A stretch of DNA of 64,000 nt from Balneolaceae bacterium (GCA_017640605.1 JAEPQH010000002.1:302142-366141); one strand, 5' to 3'; shown: positions 9,514 to 18,243, counted from the stretch's first letter. Program-made: numbers and translations. Notes: a model not told the origin generated them from the letters alone.

Positions 9514-9527
9514 TGTAAGCGCTTACA
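9514..9527. promoter_or_regulatory. perfect LacI/cre-like operator upstream of the GH57 gene
   Basis: TGTAAGCGCTTACA is a perfect 14-bp palindrome 13 bp before the ATG at 9541. The central CG within AAGCGCTT is characteristic of LacI-family regulator sites that control sugar and polysaccharide genes. Position inside the leader implies repression by a LacI-type protein encoded elsewhere. Confidence 0.75.
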
Positions 9528-9540
9528 AATTTACAATAAT

Positions 9541-12500
9541 ATGCGTTCACTATTTTCCTTTTTTGTGCTTTTGCTACTCTCGAATTCAGTAATTGCACAA
9601 AATTCTTCCGAATCTCAATCAACAAACCCTCCTATTTATATTGCCTTTTGTGGCATATGCATCAGCCTTTATACTGGCCGGGAGAAACCATCCTTGAAAC
9701 ACAGGCGAATAATTATTACCCGTATTCCGTGTTTGATATCCATAATTCGAGAACCGGTCCGTACACAAATTGGCCCAAAGTAGCCGTTCAAAAAGCGATC
9801 GATGCCAACCTCCCTCATGCCGGTGCATCCGTTAGTTTTTCAGGGACATTAATCGAAAACCTGAATCATCTGGAAGCCAATGGTAACGGTAATTTTCAAA
9901 ATTGGACGTCTCCATGGAATTCTGTGATCAATCAAACAACCACAGAAGGTAATCCACGGATGGATATGATCGGGTTCGGGTATTATCACCCTTTAATGGG
10001 ATTAATTGACACCGACGACATCCGCGCGCAGATCCAAAAACACAAAACCATCCTTTCTTCCACTTTTGATGGAAGCTACTCAAAAGGGATATTCCCACCC
10101 GAAAATGCATTCTCCAACGACATGATTCCCGCTCTCACCGCCGAAGGATTGGAATGGGTGCTGGTGGATAATATTCATTTTGATCGAGCTGCAGCAGGCT
10201 ATCCCTATTCCACTTCAGGAAATCTGTATGAGCCCAACAAAGCCGATGTTCAAAATCCTGATCCACAGGATTGGGTGCAGCTCAACAATCTTTGGGCACC
10301 AACTAAAGTAAGTGCGCAGTGGGGACATCAACCGCATTACGTTGAATACACGGATCCTAAAACCGGTGAGACTTCAAAAATTATTGCCGTTCCAACATCA
10401 CGCTATTTGGGGAACGAAGACGGACGCGGCGGTTTTGGCGCATTGCAATACGAATCGGTGATGAGTCAACTCGAAGCGTACAATACCGATCCAAATCACC
10501 CGATTTTAATCGTTTTGCATCATGATGGAGATAATTTCGGAGGCGGATCAGAAGGCTATTATAACGGGAATTTTCAGGCTTTTGTGCATTGGGCAGCCGG
10601 TCAACCCGATCGTTTTGTGCCTACCACCATTCAGGATTATCTGGATCTTTTCCCACCAGACGAAAACGATGTAATTCATGTTGAATCTGGTAGCTGGGCC
10701 GGTGCTGACAATGGAGACCCGGAATTTAAAAAATGGCTAGGCGATCCAAATTCGGATGGATACAGCCCGGACAGAAATAGTTGGGGTGTAGTTACCGCGG
10801 CAAAAAATTTCGTGGAACACGCTAAAACTTCGGATGCTTTGGCCGCCGATACCGAAGAAGCCATCACCTTGTTGCTGAATGCACAGGGAAGCGATTATTG
10901 GTATTGGGATAATTCGATTGATGGAATCTGGGACACTCATCCAACCACCGCTTCTAACTTAGCTATTCAAAAAGCTCAAAACGTAATTGCAGGATCTGAA
11001 ACTGACATCACTCCCCCATCTATGTTTAAGCCACAACGTGAGCCCTACAATCCCGGGGGGTTTGAATGGGAAATCGCACAATCCAACGAATTTGAAGTGT
11101 GGACGTATGCCTTTGATGTTTCCGGTTTACAATCCGTTCACTTAAAATATCGGGCTTTTGGTGATGCTTTTGAAGATCGCACTCAAGCGTTTAATCAGAT
11201 TAGTGAAGCAGATACTAGCTGGAAAACGTTGATTATGGAAGGCGTTTCCATCGAGAGTAATACCAATGTTGCACCACTTTTTAAAGCGGATGAATATTCC
11301 GCAAAAATCACCGGAATCAATAATGCTTATGTAGAATATTATGTTGAAGCATTTGATGTACAAGGCAATGCTTCACGTTCACTAATACAGTATGTATGGG
11401 TTGGGGAAAACACAACAACAGGGGGAAATGGTGGAAATAACGGAGGTTCTACCGGCAATGAATTGGTGCAAGTAACTCCTGAAAATCCGACAAATACCGA
11501 TACTCTCACCGTTGAGATTTCCGGAGCAACTCAAGGAGCAAAATTACATTGGGGAGTAAATAATGTGGGTTCTAATTGGGTGACTCCAAATCAAGTTTAC
11601 TGGCCGGATAGTACTTCGTTGTTCAATGGATCCGGACCTGCGGTTGAAAGTCCTTTCACCCAAATCAACGATTCTACCTTAAGTCTCAAAATTGGTCCGT
11701 TTAATGCATCGGAACAGGCTGTGGATCGCGTCAATTTCGTTATTCATTATGATGATGATACCTGGGACAACAACAATGGAAATGACTTTCTGATTGATTT
11801 CGGCACATCTTCCGGTGGCGGTAGCGACACGCACAATTTTGTATTGGATGGAAATCTGGATGCTCAGGCATCCGAAATACTTTCAGAAAATGGCCTTTCG
11901 CTGTATGTAGAATGGGATCCACCGTTTTTATATCTAGCAACCGAATCAGCTAGTTCAGGTTCAGAGGATCGATTTATTTTTGTTGCTGATGATCAGGCTG
12001 AATTGACTGCTAGTCCGTGGGCCAAAAGCGGGCAAGTGGCTCAATGGGGTGCGTTTTTAGCCAACGAACAATCCAACAATTACAACGCTTGGTTCGATCA
12101 AAGTTCTGGAGCTGAACACGATGCCGGTACATATCTTGAAGGTGTATTGAATCTTGAAACAGAGTTTGGGGAAATTCCGGGACAAGTATATTTGGCTTTG
12201 GGCACGTATCAAACAGATGATGGTGGTACACTGGTTGGTCAACTTCCGGCCGGTAACGGCGACGAAAATATTGATTCGAGTGAGTTTTTGGAATTTAGCA
12301 CCATGATTCTATTCACGGATAAGGAAAATGGCATTCCCGGTGAGTTTCGATTGATGCAAAACTATCCAAACCCATTTAATCCCAGCACGGAAATCGTGTA
12401 TGAAGTTGCCACACCAAGTCAAATTCGACTTACCGTATTCGATGTATTAGGACGTGAAGTAGCTGTTTTAGTTAATCTGAAACAGAACACCGGTTTGTAT

Positions 12501-12605
12501 AGCGCTACTTTTGAAGCATCCGGACTATCAAGTGGAGTTTATTTTTATCAATTAAGTTCAGGGACTCAAATCATCGAAACCAAAAAGATGATGTTGCTCA
12601 AATAA
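9541..12605 (+). CDS. secreted GH57 glycoside hydrolase with T9SS sorting domain, one-base frameshift near the N-terminus
   Basis: A Sec signal peptide 'MRSLFSFFVLLLLSNSVIAQ' starts at 9541 and runs into 'NPPIYIAF', then leaves frame. The main 985-residue frame begins at 9648 in a TTG with 'WHMHQPLYWPGETIL', the canonical GH57 opening that should directly follow 'YIAFL'. Adding one T to the TTTT at 9646-9649 joins them perfectly. The GH57 domain (alpha-amylase-like; nucleophile region probably 'GIFPPENAFS') is followed by Ig-like and CBM-like segments, then a type A T9SS sorting domain with 'NYPNPFNPSTEI' and a terminal 'KKMMLLK'. It would degrade alpha-glucans at the cell surface or outside. 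As written the mature domain lacks a signal peptide: either a sequencing indel or a real, possibly phase-variable inactivation. Confidence 0.85.
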
Positions 12606-12624
12606 AATATTGTGATACAAATGA

Positions 12625-12666
12625 TTTCAGTGATTTGATGGTTAACCCCGTAATCAATCACTGAAA
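12625..12666 (+). terminator. stem-loop after the GH57 gene
   Basis: TTTCAGTGATTTGAT pairs with ATCAATCACTGAAA (one bulged base) across a short loop, starting 19 bp after the GH57 stop and ending 9 bp before blh. There is no T-tract, so it may be a processing or attenuation element between the two genes rather than a full terminator. Confidence 0.6.
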
Positions 12667-12674
12667 CTACTTTA

Positions 12675-13598
12675 ATGAATGTATCAAAGCGCATTTGGAT
12701 TCAAACGGCTGTCGCTACAGTAGCTATTTTAATCAACCTTTTTGCTCCACAATTTGCAGAGAACACGCGCTACTTACTCTTAGCTTTGGTGATTTTATTT
12801 ATCGGGATGCCGCATGGAGCGCTCGATCATCATATTGATGGAAATCTGGAAGGTTGGAATCCTTATTCGCTCAACAAATGGTTTTATGGTTGGTATTTAT
12901 CTGCCATTGCTGTGTATTCCGTGATCTGGATCATATTCCCCTTTTTCAGTTTCATGTTCTTTTTACTGATCACGCTTTATCACTTCGGACAAGCTGATGC
13001 CGAACGATTTCGATTAACCGGATGGTCGAAGTGGGTTATTCACCTTAGCAGAGGCATAACCGTTGTAGGATTAATTGTATTCGGAGATCTTGTGTATTCA
13101 TCTTCGGTTATTGAAGCCGTTACAGATATCTCTATCTACCAAATAATATCAGAGCAATACAATCCGGTCCAGCTTATGTGGTTGGTTACCTCGGTATATC
13201 CGGTCTGTTATGTGTTGATAACAGTACTTAAGTCTACTGAAATTGATCATAAGCTCACCTATTTGGTGGATGCTTTAATTGTGCCCTTACTGTTTATTTA
13301 TTGTGATCTGGTGTGGGCCTTTGCGATTTATTTTGGCTTTTGGCACTCGTTTAATCACGCACTTGTTATGCTGAATTATCTCCGATCGAAAGAGCATGAA
13401 GTAACTTTTGGATGGTTCTTCAAGGAGTCTTTTTTATTCAGCTTGCTTTCCTATCTCGGACTCCTATTTGTGTACAACATGCTAAATGCTTTTGGTAACG
13501 AAGAACTCTTAGTGTCGCTACTTTTTGTGGTTATAGCCGTGCTTACTTTGCCACACATGTTGGTGGTAGAAAAACTGTACACACGATGGAATCGCTGA
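12675..13598 (+). CDS. blh: beta-carotene 15,15'-dioxygenase, Brp/Blh family
   Basis: A 307-residue, mostly hydrophobic polytopic protein. The four histidines expected to hold the catalytic iron are visible: His47 in 'GMPHGALDH', His103 in 'LYHFGQADAERF', and His224 and His228 in 'FGFWHSFNHAL'. The family cleaves beta-carotene into two retinals, the chromophore of microbial rhodopsins. The rhodopsin gene follows about 0.5 kb downstream on the opposite strand (separated by a Dabb gene), so this is the usual rhodopsin/retinal partnership but not one operon. No carotenoid synthesis genes (crtE/B/I/Y) are in the window. Confidence 0.93.
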   Translation: MNVSKRIWIQTAVATVAILINLFAPQFAENTRYLLLALVILFIGMPHGALDHHIDGNLEGWNPYSLNKWFYGWYLSAIAVYSVIWIIFPFFSFMFFLLITLYHFGQADAERFRLTGWSKWVIHLSRGITVVGLIVFGDLVYSSSVIEAVTDISIYQIISEQYNPVQLMWLVTSVYPVCYVLITVLKSTEIDHKLTYLVDALIVPLLFIYCDLVWAFAIYFGFWHSFNHALVMLNYLRSKEHEVTFGWFFKESFLFSLLSYLGLLFVYNMLNAFGNEELLVSLLFVVIAVLTLPHMLVVEKLYTRWNR

Positions 13599-13639
13599 TT
13601 ATTTCTTTTCGATTCTGATCAGGACTTGAATGAACTAGT

Positions 13640-13951
13640 CTAATCAGCTCTGTAATCAACTACTCGCCGTTCGTTTACTACTTTCTTGATAAACTCTACA
13701 ACTTTCAGATGCTCCGGGTGTTGAGCGTAGGCTTTCAATGCAGCTTCGTCTTTACAAGTAGTAATTAGTACAACATCGCAGGTCGCATCATCGCGATCAT
13801 CAAACAAATGTATTCCTACTTCCGCAGTGTCTAGCTCATCGATTAGTGCGGGCATGGCTTCGAGTTGTTGTTTCATCAAAAGTGCATTTTCGATGCGGTT
13901 ATTCCCTTCAGCTTGCTCTTTCAGTTTCCACATCACTACGTGTTTGATCAT
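13640..13951 (-). CDS. Dabb family (stress-responsive A/B barrel) protein
   Basis: The 103-residue product starts 'MIKHVVMWKLKEQAEGNN', typical of the dimeric alpha/beta-barrel Dabb family, and carries 'DVVLITTCKDEAALKAYAQHPEH', the second conserved block. Upstream in-frame codons to 14008 exist, but the family begins at this methionine, so I chose 13951. Members are small dimeric proteins of uncertain role, some stress-induced. It lies between blh (convergent) and the rhodopsin gene (same strand, but separated by a strong terminator), so it is probably transcribed on its own. Confidence 0.8.
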   Translation of the reverse strand: MIKHVVMWKLKEQAEGNNRIENALLMKQQLEAMPALIDELDTAEVGIHLFDDRDDATCDVVLITTCKDEAALKAYAQHPEHLKVVEFIKKVVNERRVVDYRAD

Positions 13952-14064
13952 CTTTTCTAAGGCTAAATTTGATTCATTAATTGATGCAGGATGATATTCA
14001 ATCCGCAAGAAAAAACAAGGTTCTAATTTCGAAAACTGTGATTTTAGAACTCTTTTCTACATAC

Positions 14065-14097
14065 AAAAAAAGGCGATTAGTTTTCACCAATCGCCTT
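14065..14097 (-). terminator. rho-independent terminator of the rhodopsin gene
   Basis: On the minus strand AAGGCGATT pairs perfectly with AATCGCCTT across a 10-nt loop and is followed at once by a run of T. It begins about 20 bp after the rhodopsin stop codon and closes a monocistronic transcript. Confidence 0.92.
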
Positions 14098-14115
14098 AGA
14101 ATGTAGTATTTGTTG

Positions 14116-14826
14116 CTACTTCGAACTTTCGGCCGTAGCTACATAATAGATCACTAAACCAAATCCGATTTTGTTGATCGCATCTGCCAAGTTATAGATC
14201 ACATCAATGTTACCTAATCCGGCAAGTAGGTTTCCTTCCATCGTCATATAACCAATTGGATACACCGACCAACCAAGGGTGATGAATATCTTCAATAAGA
14301 ACATCGCTTGATTTAAAGCCGGGTTATCTGAATTTTTTGCGAGTTTTGCTACACTACCTGCAAATACTTCATACACGATGTAAAGATAGAATACAGTAGA
14401 AATGGTTCCCCATAGAATAGTAGCTTCCGGCTGAATAGCCTCACCAATGTAACCGGTTACCAACATACCCACCGAAGCAGCGATCAAGGCAAAAAGAGTT
14501 TTTCCTTTCGCTCCATAAGGACGGGTTAATAAATAAAACTCCACACACATCAATGGTACAGTAAGTACCCAGTCGATGTAGCGAAATTCAGTTGGGCTTG
14601 ATCCCATTGTTAAGTAATAATCGCGCATATAGTAATAGTGAATGGCTGCGATACCGGTAATTAAACCGGATACGGTTAGAGAGAGTCGCCATTTTTCAGG
14701 TACATTTTGGCGCTCTGCAAAGAAGAATACTGTTGCAGCAAGCATAGCCATGGTACCGATAAAAAAGGTAAATCCGACTACATCACCAGCTTCGATTTGA
14801 GAAGCAAAGAGCAATTGTAAGTTCAT
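14116..14826 (-). CDS. proteorhodopsin, light-driven outward proton pump (DTE motif, green-tuned)
   Basis: A seven-helix type 1 rhodopsin of 236 residues. Helix C 'FRYIDWVLTVPLMCVEFYLL' gives proton acceptor Asp85, Thr89 and donor Glu96 (the DTE set of proton pumps; sodium pumps have NDQ, chloride pumps NTQ). His63 matches the acceptor-coupled histidine (His75 in proteorhodopsin). Helix G 'NLADAINKIGFG' gives counter-ion Asp215 and the retinal Schiff-base Lys219. Residue 93, equal to the spectral-tuning position 105, is Met, as in green-absorbing forms. It exports protons on illumination and raises the proton motive force. It is monocistronic, with a strong terminator and a divergent small ORF upstream. 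Confidence 0.96.
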   Translation of the reverse strand: MNLQLLFASQIEAGDVVGFTFFIGTMAMLAATVFFFAERQNVPEKWRLSLTVSGLITGIAAIHYYYMRDYYLTMGSSPTEFRYIDWVLTVPLMCVEFYLLTRPYGAKGKTLFALIAASVGMLVTGYIGEAIQPEATILWGTISTVFYLYIVYEVFAGSVAKLAKNSDNPALNQAMFLLKIFITLGWSVYPIGYMTMEGNLLAGLGNIDVIYNLADAINKIGFGLVIYYVATAESSK

Positions 14827-14858
14827 AGTAGGTCTCGTTTGATTGAATGTTTAAGTCA

Positions 14859-14879
14859 CTCTATCAACCGCTCTATCAA
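14859..14879. promoter_or_regulatory. direct repeat in the rhodopsin 5' leader
   Basis: CTCTATCAA occurs twice with a 12-bp period (14859-14867 and 14871-14879), 32 bp upstream of the rhodopsin ATG; read on the minus strand it is TTGATAGAG. Two phased half-sites this close to a start are consistent with a regulator site. No binding protein can be named. Confidence 0.45.
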
Positions 14880-14972
14880 TATTTCTAGTTCCCATTTTTA
14901 AACTAAACCATTAATAACCTATACTTTATACACTTCCCCTTTTTTCTAATACTATGGGACACAACACATTAA

Positions 14973-14989
14973 TGAAAGCGCTTCTTTCA
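14973..14989. promoter_or_regulatory. LacI-like palindromic site between rhodopsin and the small ORF
   Basis: TGAAAGCGCTTCTTTCA contains the AAGCGCTT palindrome and outer TGAAAG/CTTTCA arms. It lies in the 272-bp divergent space, 147 bp from the rhodopsin start and 110 bp from the small ORF. It resembles the operator in front of the GH57 gene. The rest of the space is AT-rich and holds no other gene. Confidence 0.4.
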
Positions 14990-15098
14990 ATTTTTTTTGA
15001 AAATTAAATCCCCTACTCTTTTCACACCATCGAAATACGGAACTTTTTCATTCCGTTACGATTTATATAATTGATATTATTAATTAAATGAAGAAAAT

Positions 15099-15266
15099 AT
15101 GTTCTACTTAGAAACGAATACTTTATTACTCATCCTCATTTCGTGCGTGGCCGTAGTGTTTATGGTTGCTTATTTATATACCGCCAAAGAGTTATCAGAA
15201 TTAAGAGATCAAAGAAACAGAGTCGAAAACAGCGATAATGCTGAATACCTTGGTCAGGTTGGGTGA
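15099..15266 (+). CDS. 55-aa single-pass membrane microprotein divergent from rhodopsin
   Basis: An uninterrupted ATG-to-TGA frame encodes 55 residues: a short N-terminus, one hydrophobic helix at about residues 8-28 ('LLLILISCVAVVFMVAYLY'), then a charged, Lys/Glu/Arg-rich cytoplasmic helix 'AKELSELRDQRNRVENSD'. The pattern (one helix plus amphipathic charged tail) is typical of real membrane microproteins. Only a weak purine-rich AAGAAA precedes the ATG. It shares its upstream region with the rhodopsin gene, so it could be co-regulated. I do not recognise a family. Confidence 0.5.
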   Translation: MFYLETNTLLLILISCVAVVFMVAYLYTAKELSELRDQRNRVENSDNAEYLGQVG

Positions 15267-15271
15267 TCTTT

Positions 15272-15432
15272 GGTTATTCGTTAATCGTTATTCGTTATTC
15301 GTTATTCGTTAATCGTTATTGGTTAATCGTTATTCGTTATTAGTTATTCGTTAGTTGAAACTGATCACTTAAAAACTGGTAACTGAATACTGCTTACTGC
15401 TTACTGATCAATGCATACTGTTCACTGAAACA
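15272..15432. repeat. heptanucleotide array A (23 units in phase)
   Basis: This 161-bp stretch divides exactly into 23 seven-base units: first CGTTATT/CGTTAAT types (about 12 units), then a TGAAACTGATCACT junction, then TGCTTAC/TGATCAA/TGTTCAC types. Phase is never lost although the monomer changes. It ends at the terminator of the first surface-protein cassette. Together with the following hairpins it fills the 424-bp gap before the 68-aa gene. Confidence 0.92.
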
Positions 15433-15465
15433 AAAAAAGCTCCTCACCTTTCGATAAAGAGCTTT
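15432..15465 (-). terminator. rho-independent terminator of cassette unit 1
   Basis: On the minus strand AAAGCTC...GAGCTTT is followed by a run of T. The same structure occurs at 18409-18440 in unit 2. It ends the transcript of the T9SS protein and 68-aa peptide. Confidence 0.85.
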
Positions 15466-15483
15466 GAAAATTTGCCTTTAAAT

Positions 15484-15513
15484 CTGTCGGATGGGCCTGT
15501 AGCCGTCAGACAG
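15484..15513 (-). other. duplicated 30-nt stem-loop of cassette unit 1
   Basis: CTGTC...GACAG arms with an inner ATGG/CCGT pairing flank a ten-base loop. The unit 2 copy (18460-18489) pairs better. Its place between the 68-aa gene and the terminator, and its retention in both units, suggest a 3'-UTR RNA structure. Confidence 0.7.
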
Positions 15514-15599
15514 AGCTACTTTTTTGTGAGGAATACCGCGAGTGTAGTGAGCATTTCCCTCGGCGACCTCCGGACTTAGGATTCTTAATTTGGTTATTG

Positions 15600-15626
15600 G
15601 TTTGGTTCGACAAGCTCACCAACCAG
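15600..15626. repeat. REP-like motif with TTCGACAAGCTCA core
   Basis: GGTTTGGTTCGACAAGCTCA followed by CCAACC has inverted GGTT/AACC ends around a core, TTCGACAAGCTCA, that I recognise as a common intergenic element in many bacteria. It is in the 3' region of unit 1 and absent from the equivalent place in unit 2, so it entered after the duplication. Confidence 0.45.
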
Positions 15627-15649
15627 TTATTAATAATCTTAAATCAATG

Positions 15650-15690
15650 ATCGTCCGTCCACCGTCATCCGTCCTTCGTCGTCCGTCGTA
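15650..15690. repeat. GTCNTCC-type heptad array abutting the first 68-aa gene
   Basis: Six seven-base units (ATCGTCC, GTCCACC, GTCATCC, GTCCTTC, GTCGTCC, GTCGTAC) end exactly at the stop codon of the 68-aa gene. The equivalent place in unit 2 (18613-18647) has five closely similar units. Confidence 0.85.
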
Positions 15691-15897
15691 CTAAACGTCA
15701 ATATTGTCTTCTTCGCTGTTTTTCTTGTCGCGCAGTTTTTTGATGGCATACGCTCCACCGGCAGCTGCAAGTAAGCTGAGTCCGCCGTCAATCGGTGCTT
15801 GCGATGGAGCCGATGGCAATCCGGGTTGAGCCTGAACAAGAGTTACCATGATCAGAACTAGAAAAAGGCTAAAAATAAGTTGCGTCGTGAATTTCAT
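15691..15897 (-). CDS. 68-aa secreted peptide with PID-CTERM-like tail, copy 1
   Basis: A signal peptide ('MKFTTQLIFSLFLVLIMVTL', cleavage likely after 'VQA') leaves a mature peptide of about 44 residues: Pro/Ser-rich linker, then 'APIDGGLSLLAAAGGAYAIK', a Gly/Ala-rich membrane segment, and a charged tail 'KLRDKKNSEEDNIDV'. The P-I-D-G-G motif, a hydrophobic helix and a basic end match what I recall as the PID-CTERM sorting tail of Bacteroidota; this name is from memory and should be checked. It follows the T9SS gene by 97 bp on the same strand. Copy 2 (18648-18854) differs at only two residues. Confidence 0.75.
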   Translation of the reverse strand: MKFTTQLIFSLFLVLIMVTLVQAQPGLPSAPSQAPIDGGLSLLAAAGGAYAIKKLRDKKNSEEDNIDV

Positions 15898-15928
15898 GTC
15901 AATGGAATTAAAGATTAAAAATTCAAAA

Positions 15929-15973
15929 TTTAAAATGGGGCTGCTTTAACGAATGCTCAGCCCACATTTTAAA
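15929..15973 (-). other. intercistronic stem-loop of cassette unit 1
   Basis: TTTAAAATGGGGCT pairs with AGCCCACATTTTAAA between the stop of the T9SS gene and the start of the 68-aa gene. The same stem with a changed loop is at 18887-18931. Preserved pairing in both units suggests mRNA processing or differential stability of the two cistrons. Confidence 0.65.
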
Positions 15974-15994
15974 TCTTTCATTTTTCATTTTGAA

Positions 15995-18163
15995 TTATTT
16001 AATAAGTGTCATCTTACGGGTGATGGATTGTCCACCGGCCTCGAGGCGGTAATAATACATCCCTGAAGCAGCTCCGGCAGCGTTCCAACGTACGTTGTAT
16101 TGCCCCGCTGCTTTCGTCTCATCCACTAATGTGGCTACTTTTTGCCCCATTAGGTTGTACACGCTGATGTTTACAGCACCGGCTTCCTGCACGCTGTAAG
16201 AAATCGTGGTGCTTGGGTTAAACGGATTCGGGTAGTTCTGCTCCAAAGCAAACAGCGCCGGTGATTCTTCGGTTTCGTTGGAAACAGAAGTCGGACGGAT
16301 CGTGATTCCGAAGCGGTTGCCTTCTGCTTTCGCTTTCATGGCTACGGCGGCAGGACCATTTAGCAAGCTCAATGGGCTACTGCTTACTTTTGCATGCGCC
16401 GCCTGGAAGAACGTGTATTCACTCTCATCACGCATATTGATGTTCGCACCGGTTTCGTAATCATGTAAGATCAGCTCCCACTCTCCCGGAATAGTTTCTA
16501 AGCCATTCCAGGCAAAAGTGAAGTCACCGGAAACGCCCACCATTTGTGGTTGAAGAGACAGTGTTACTTCTTCCTCCAAATTGTACGGTAAGGACTCTAC
16601 TGATTTTAGAAGTTCATTTGATTCGAAAGCCATGGTGGCATACGAAGGTACGAGTGGCGTTAGCTTACCAAAATCATCTGAATCGTATCCAACAGAGGCT
16701 TCAGAACGAAAAGCAAGGCGAATAGCCTCATCATATGTTGACTCAGAACTTAGTGAAAAATTGATATCTCCACGGTTATTCACTTCTTTAGAAAAGAAGG
16801 TTCCTGTAGTAGAAGAGGAAGTTTTACCGGAAGTTGGGATAGTAAGTGTAGTAGCCGCAGCGCTCACAGTTTGCACCCAAAATCCCTGCCAAGGTGAAAT
16901 GATGTACCCGCTACTACGATCTTGCGTACTGTATGAGCTCGTTCCATCATTCCAAAATGCAATAGTGTTGGAAATATTCGATGAGGTGGCAGTCATCGAA
17001 TTTGTATTGTAATTGGACGCATATGGATTACCGACTAAGGTATACCCTGAGGCAGCTGGGTTTAATGTAACAGTCACGTCAGAACTTGGTTCTGCACCCA
17101 AAGCATCTAAAGTAACCGGTAAAGTGGAGCTACCATTGGTAGTATTATTATAGAAGTACAAGCCAAACCCTAAGCCATCCCCCCACGCTGTGGTTACATT
17201 GGTAGGTTGTTCGAAGGTAGCGTCACTATCGTAAATAATAAAGTTTGCGTCTGCTGTAGCATCATCGCCACCGGATACTCCTTGCACCGGAGAATCATCA
17301 GAAACGTCAGTAACCAAACCACCAGTTTTTGGAAGTGAAAGTAAACGCCAGCCAGCATCGCCTGAAATACTAATAGAAGATTCAACACTGTAAGAATAAT
17401 TTGAACCACTATTGTTATTTAGGTTGATAGCGAAAAAATCAGAATCTGTAGCACTAATTGTTAAACCATCTCCAGATGTAAAAACGTAATATGAAATGGT
17501 TTTACCAATCTGATTTGTTGAACCAGGAATTGTAGCTGTATAAGATGTACCAGAGCCTGACATTTCAATAACAGTTGAAGTAGAATAATTATCATCAGTA
17601 TATCTTAAATACACTGATTGTCCCGTTGAGAAACTACCATCTAAAGTAGCGGTTATAGTAACATCACTCCCATGCTGAGCATTACCAGATAATGAATTGC
17701 TTACAGAGCTCACGCTTCGAACAGTCCCTTGTACTTCAAATACCACAAAATCAGGATTACTTGGCGGATTACCACCGCCTCTTGTTTTAAAAACATACTT
17801 GTAGGAAGCATTTGGAACATTAATGTAATATGCTTTAGAAGTACTATTCTGAACAACTTCTGATGTTCCAACTGCAGACTCTATTGTAACCTCTAAATCA
17901 TTAACAGTACTGCTAGGCCCCCACTGATTAAAGTTTGAATCCCAACAAGTCACTAAGCGAAAGTATTGATTTCCTGTGCCTCCGGGAGTTGTTTCAAGAA
18001 TCCTAGTATTATTGGCTCCTGAATTGAAGCAATCTGTATTAGACCAATCAAAATTTGAAGTACCAAAACCGGAACCGATAATTCCATTTTGCGCCAACGT
18101 CATTCCGCTTAAAAGTATCGAGAACATAAAAATCCCGAGTAACCGCTTTGTAGCTTTTTTCAT
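15995..18163 (-). CDS. T9SS type A sorting-domain surface protein, cassette copy 1
   Basis: A 722-residue secreted protein. Signal peptide 1-24 ('MKKATKRLLGIFMFSILLSG...LAQ'); a variable Thr/Ser/Asn-rich region 25 to about 262, with a segment 'GQSVYLRYTDDNYSTSTVIE' that recalls starch-binding CBM26-like modules (weak); a shared region from 'GDAGWRLLSLPKTGG'; and a type A sorting domain (636-722) with 'EQNYPNPFNPSTTISYS' and 'RKMTLIK'. SprA-dependent export to the surface is expected. The last 212 residues differ from copy 2 at about six positions, whereas the N-terminal domain is unrelated. Function is unknown; an adhesin or polysaccharide-binding role is plausible. The gene is followed by a 68-aa peptide gene. 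Confidence 0.85.
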   Translation of the reverse strand: MKKATKRLLGIFMFSILLSGMTLAQNGIIGSGFGTSNFDWSNTDCFNSGANNTRILETTPGGTGNQYFRLVTCWDSNFNQWGPSSTVNDLEVTIESAVGTSEVVQNSTSKAYYINVPNASYKYVFKTRGGGNPPSNPDFVVFEVQGTVRSVSSVSNSLSGNAQHGSDVTITATLDGSFSTGQSVYLRYTDDNYSTSTVIEMSGSGTSYTATIPGSTNQIGKTISYYVFTSGDGLTISATDSDFFAINLNNNSGSNYSYSVESSISISGDAGWRLLSLPKTGGLVTDVSDDSPVQGVSGGDDATADANFIIYDSDATFEQPTNVTTAWGDGLGFGLYFYNNTTNGSSTLPVTLDALGAEPSSDVTVTLNPAASGYTLVGNPYASNYNTNSMTATSSNISNTIAFWNDGTSSYSTQDRSSGYIISPWQGFWVQTVSAAATTLTIPTSGKTSSSTTGTFFSKEVNNRGDINFSLSSESTYDEAIRLAFRSEASVGYDSDDFGKLTPLVPSYATMAFESNELLKSVESLPYNLEEEVTLSLQPQMVGVSGDFTFAWNGLETIPGEWELILHDYETGANINMRDESEYTFFQAAHAKVSSSPLSLLNGPAAVAMKAKAEGNRFGITIRPTSVSNETEESPALFALEQNYPNPFNPSTTISYSVQEAGAVNISVYNLMGQKVATLVDETKAAGQYNVRWNAAGAASGMYYYRLEAGGQSITRKMTLIK

Positions 18164-18229
18164 AAAGAGAAGATTTTTTGTTGAATAGTTAGTGCGGAAA
18201 AGTGCCCATTTTAGATACCCTGAAGCCCA

Positions 18230-18243
18230 TGTAACCGCTTACA
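18230..18243. promoter_or_regulatory. degenerate LacI-like palindrome upstream of cassette copy 1
   Basis: TGTAACCGCTTACA differs by one base from the perfect operator TGTAAGCGCTTACA found before the GH57 gene. It lies 67 bp upstream of the T9SS start codon. Shared control of the GH57 enzyme and this surface protein is a reasonable inference. Confidence 0.5.

Noticed and set aside
9640..9655. Programmed -1 ribosomal frameshift in the GH57 gene
   Set aside because: The site reads GCC TTT TGT, which is not an X XXY YYZ slippery heptamer, and no downstream pseudoknot is evident; a simple indel in a T-run explains it better.
14116..14826. Rhodopsin as a sodium or chloride pump or sensory type
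   Set aside because: Helix C carries Asp-Thr-Glu (85/89/96), not NDQ or NTQ, and Glu96 is the proton donor of pumps; no transducer gene is nearby.
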